6,798 bases of DNA. It comes from an uncultured Eubacterium sp. (GTDB lineage: Bacteria > Bacillota > Clostridia > Lachnospirales > Lachnospiraceae). The notes under the pieces were generated by a model. The model did no database searches, was not told the DNA's origin, and saw only the letters and a list, made by a program, of their open reading frames with translations. Positions within the stretch are counted from its first letter, which is position 1. Every line of letters starts with the position of its first letter. This document shows, piece by piece, positions 6,027-6,798 of the stretch. A program made the position numbers and the translations under genes. The DNA lies in assembly GCA_905236735.1 (NCBI GenBank), contig CAJOOU010000067.1, positions 1 through 6,798 on the forward strand, written 5' to 3'.

Positions 6027-6608
6027 ATGGCGGATTACAGTGTATATGGGGACAATGAGCTTATCAGGATGCTAAGAAGTGGCGATGAAGATATTATGGA
6101 TTATCTGCTCGAAAAATATAAGCTTCTGGTGAGGAAAAAGGCAAATGCCATGTATCTGATGGGCGGAGATACGGATGACCTTATTCAGGAGGGGATGATA
6201 GGACTGTATAAGGCGATAAGGGACTATGACGAAACAAAGGAAGCTTCGTTTGCAACCTTTGCCCAGATTTGTATATCAAGACAGATAATTAATGCGGTGG
6301 AAGCAGCGGCCAGAAAGAAAAACGCTCCACTCAATAATTTTTTGTCCCTTGATGCGCGCGGCGAGTCGCCGGCAGCAGAGCTCGAAAACATGACTGCCGG
6401 GATGTCGGACCCGGAGGCTGTGTATATAGATATGGAAAATGTGGCGAGCCTTGAGGCAAAAATGGAAAAGGCTCTTAGCAAATATGAGAAAAAGGTCATA
6501 GGGCTTTACCTTAGCGGATATACTTATACGCAGATTGCAAAGCTGCTTGAGCGCGAGCCCAAATCGGTCGATAATGCTATACAAAGGATTAAAAACAAGC
6601 TCGGATAA
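6027..6608 (+). CDS. sigH: RNA polymerase sigma-70 family factor, SigH/Spo0H type
   Basis: A 193-residue sigma factor resembling Bacillus SigH, which directs transcription of transition-phase, competence and early sporulation genes. Region 2 covers about residues 25-100. DLIQEGMIGLYKAIRDYD (51-68) is the core-polymerase-binding and promoter-melting part. FATFAQICISRQIINAV (75-91) is the -10 recognition helix, and RKKNAPLNN follows as in SigH proteins. A variable linker (about 108-138) leads to region 4 (140-193), whose helix-turn-helix YTYTQIAKLLEREPKSVDNA (165-184) would read the -35 element. Regions 1.1 and 3 are absent, as in this class. At 193 residues it is shorter than the 218 of B. subtilis SigH, with a briefer N terminus and an end right after the helix RIKNKLG. 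It follows rlmB as in Bacillus, except that no yacP homologue intervenes. Its presence does not prove that the organism forms spores, since non-sporulating Clostridia often keep it. Confidence 0.92.
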   Translation: MADYSVYGDNELIRMLRSGDEDIMDYLLEKYKLLVRKKANAMYLMGGDTDDLIQEGMIGLYKAIRDYDETKEASFATFAQICISRQIINAVEAAARKKNAPLNNFLSLDARGESPAAELENMTAGMSDPEAVYIDMENVASLEAKMEKALSKYEKKVIGLYLSGYTYTQIAKLLEREPKSVDNAIQRIKNKLG

Positions 6609-6678
6609 CATAGATGGAGTTATTTCTCATCAAAGCACTCTGCCGCGATTGCACAAAGAGTATAGAGATTAATTCAGG

Positions 6679-6707
6679 TTGATTTTGGTAGCAATGTAAG
6701 TTATAAT
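6679..6707 (+). promoter_or_regulatory. Candidate sigma-A promoter reading out of the window
   Basis: TTGATT (6679-6684) matches four of six bases of the -35 consensus TTGACA. It is separated by exactly 17 bases from TATAAT (6702-6707), a perfect -10 box. The predicted start is near 6713-6714. It is the only good promoter seen in the window and lies beyond the last operon gene, so it should drive whatever begins to the right of 6714. Confidence 0.6.
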
Positions 6708-6714
6708 ATTATAG

Positions 6715-6739
6715 CCGACCGGAAGAATATTTCGGACGG
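6715..6739 (+). other. Imperfect hairpin/dyad at the predicted transcription start
   Basis: CCG (6715-6717) pairs with CGG (6737-6739), an A-A mismatch follows, and then CCGGAA (6719-6724) pairs with TTTCGG (6730-6735) including one G-U pair, around the loop GAATA. It begins 1-2 bases after the expected +1 of the promoter at 6679-6707. It could be a 5' hairpin of the transcript, a repressor operator with dyad symmetry, or an early terminator/attenuator, since the next 12 bases are T-rich but interrupted. Confidence 0.4.
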
Positions 6740-6798
6740 TATATTATTGTATGGGACAGGATGCTTTGGAAGTGCGGATGCTGAGCAAGTCGCGGCGC

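Larger units (their letters stand above)
6609..6798 (+). other. Terminal region without a recognisable gene
   Basis: After the sigH stop no gene or known RNA family can be recognised. I looked for the genes that follow sigH in Bacillus (rpmG, secE, nusG) and see none. No T-box, tRNA or rRNA is visible. There is no convincing sigH terminator: a weak ACTCT/AGAGT stem (6637-6641 with 6657-6661, 15-base loop) lacks a T-run. The region holds a promoter-like pair and a hairpin, listed separately. From about 6666 one forward frame, and from 6715 a second, stay open to the window edge. An ATG at 6751 opens a 16-codon run (MGQDALEVRMLSKSRR) without a Shine-Dalgarno site. None of these is supported as coding. 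Confidence 0.5.

Noticed and set aside
6637..6661. Possible terminator after sigH
   Set aside because: Only a 5-base-pair stem with a 15-base loop, and no T-run after it.
6660..6760. Divergent promoter on the reverse strand using the TATAAT read from the minus strand
   Set aside because: No acceptable -35 box lies 16-18 bases upstream on that strand, while the forward pair fits well.
6751..6798. Start of a new gene at ATG 6751
   Set aside because: Open for 16 codons to the window edge, but there is no Shine-Dalgarno site, a competing frame is also open, and no family is recognised. It cannot be supported without more sequence.
1..6798. CRISPR array, insertion sequence, prophage, toxin-antitoxin or defence system
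   Set aside because: No direct repeat array, transposase, integrase, terminal inverted repeats or defence-type domains appear on either strand. Apart from the last 190 bases the window is almost entirely filled by housekeeping genes.

Overview
The window is a stretch of a low-to-moderate GC Firmicutes chromosome, most probably from an anaerobic Clostridia such as a Lachnospiraceae member. This is inferred from four things. The run cysS - mrnC - rlmB - sigH matches the conserved Firmicutes gene order known from the Bacillus subtilis cysS region. Mini-ribonuclease III and a SigH/Spo0H-type sigma factor are present, and both are typical of Firmicutes. The Shine-Dalgarno sites are strong and AGGAG-like. 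The glycerol kinase carries the histidine that Gram-positive bacteria phosphorylate through HPr. Species cannot be assigned from the sequence alone.

Layout: all eight recognisable genes lie on the + strand and are tightly packed. They are the 3' end of ftsY (1-161), an ACT-domain threonine dehydratase ilvA (197-1408), ispF (1429-1905), glpK (1902-3398), cysS (3401-4807), mrnC (4792-5259), rlmB (5268-6008) and sigH (6027-6608). Gaps between genes run from 35 bases down to overlaps of 4 bases (ispF/glpK) and 16 bases (cysS/mrnC). No internal promoter or convincing terminator is visible between ftsY and sigH, so the block looks like one co-directional transcription unit with translational coupling at several junctions.

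Functionally the block is mostly housekeeping. It covers membrane-protein targeting (FtsY), branched-chain amino acid precursor supply or threonine catabolism (IlvA), isoprenoid precursor synthesis by the MEP pathway (IspF), glycerol entry into metabolism (GlpK), cysteine charging of tRNA (CysS), 23S rRNA 3' and 5' end maturation (MrnC), 23S rRNA 2'-O-methylation (RlmB) and a transition-phase sigma factor (SigH). MrnC and RlmB both act on 23S rRNA and sit next to a tRNA synthetase, which makes a translation-apparatus core. GlpK is the metabolic outlier.

The last 190 bases (6609-6798) carry no recognisable gene. They hold a good sigma-A-type promoter (TTGATT, 17-base spacer, TATAAT) followed at the predicted transcription start by an imperfect hairpin. 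The transcript runs off the window, and what it encodes cannot be determined. I see no mobile element, CRISPR array, phage gene, tRNA or rRNA, and no credible new multi-gene system. The most open questions are the 3' promoter/hairpin region and the placement of glpK.
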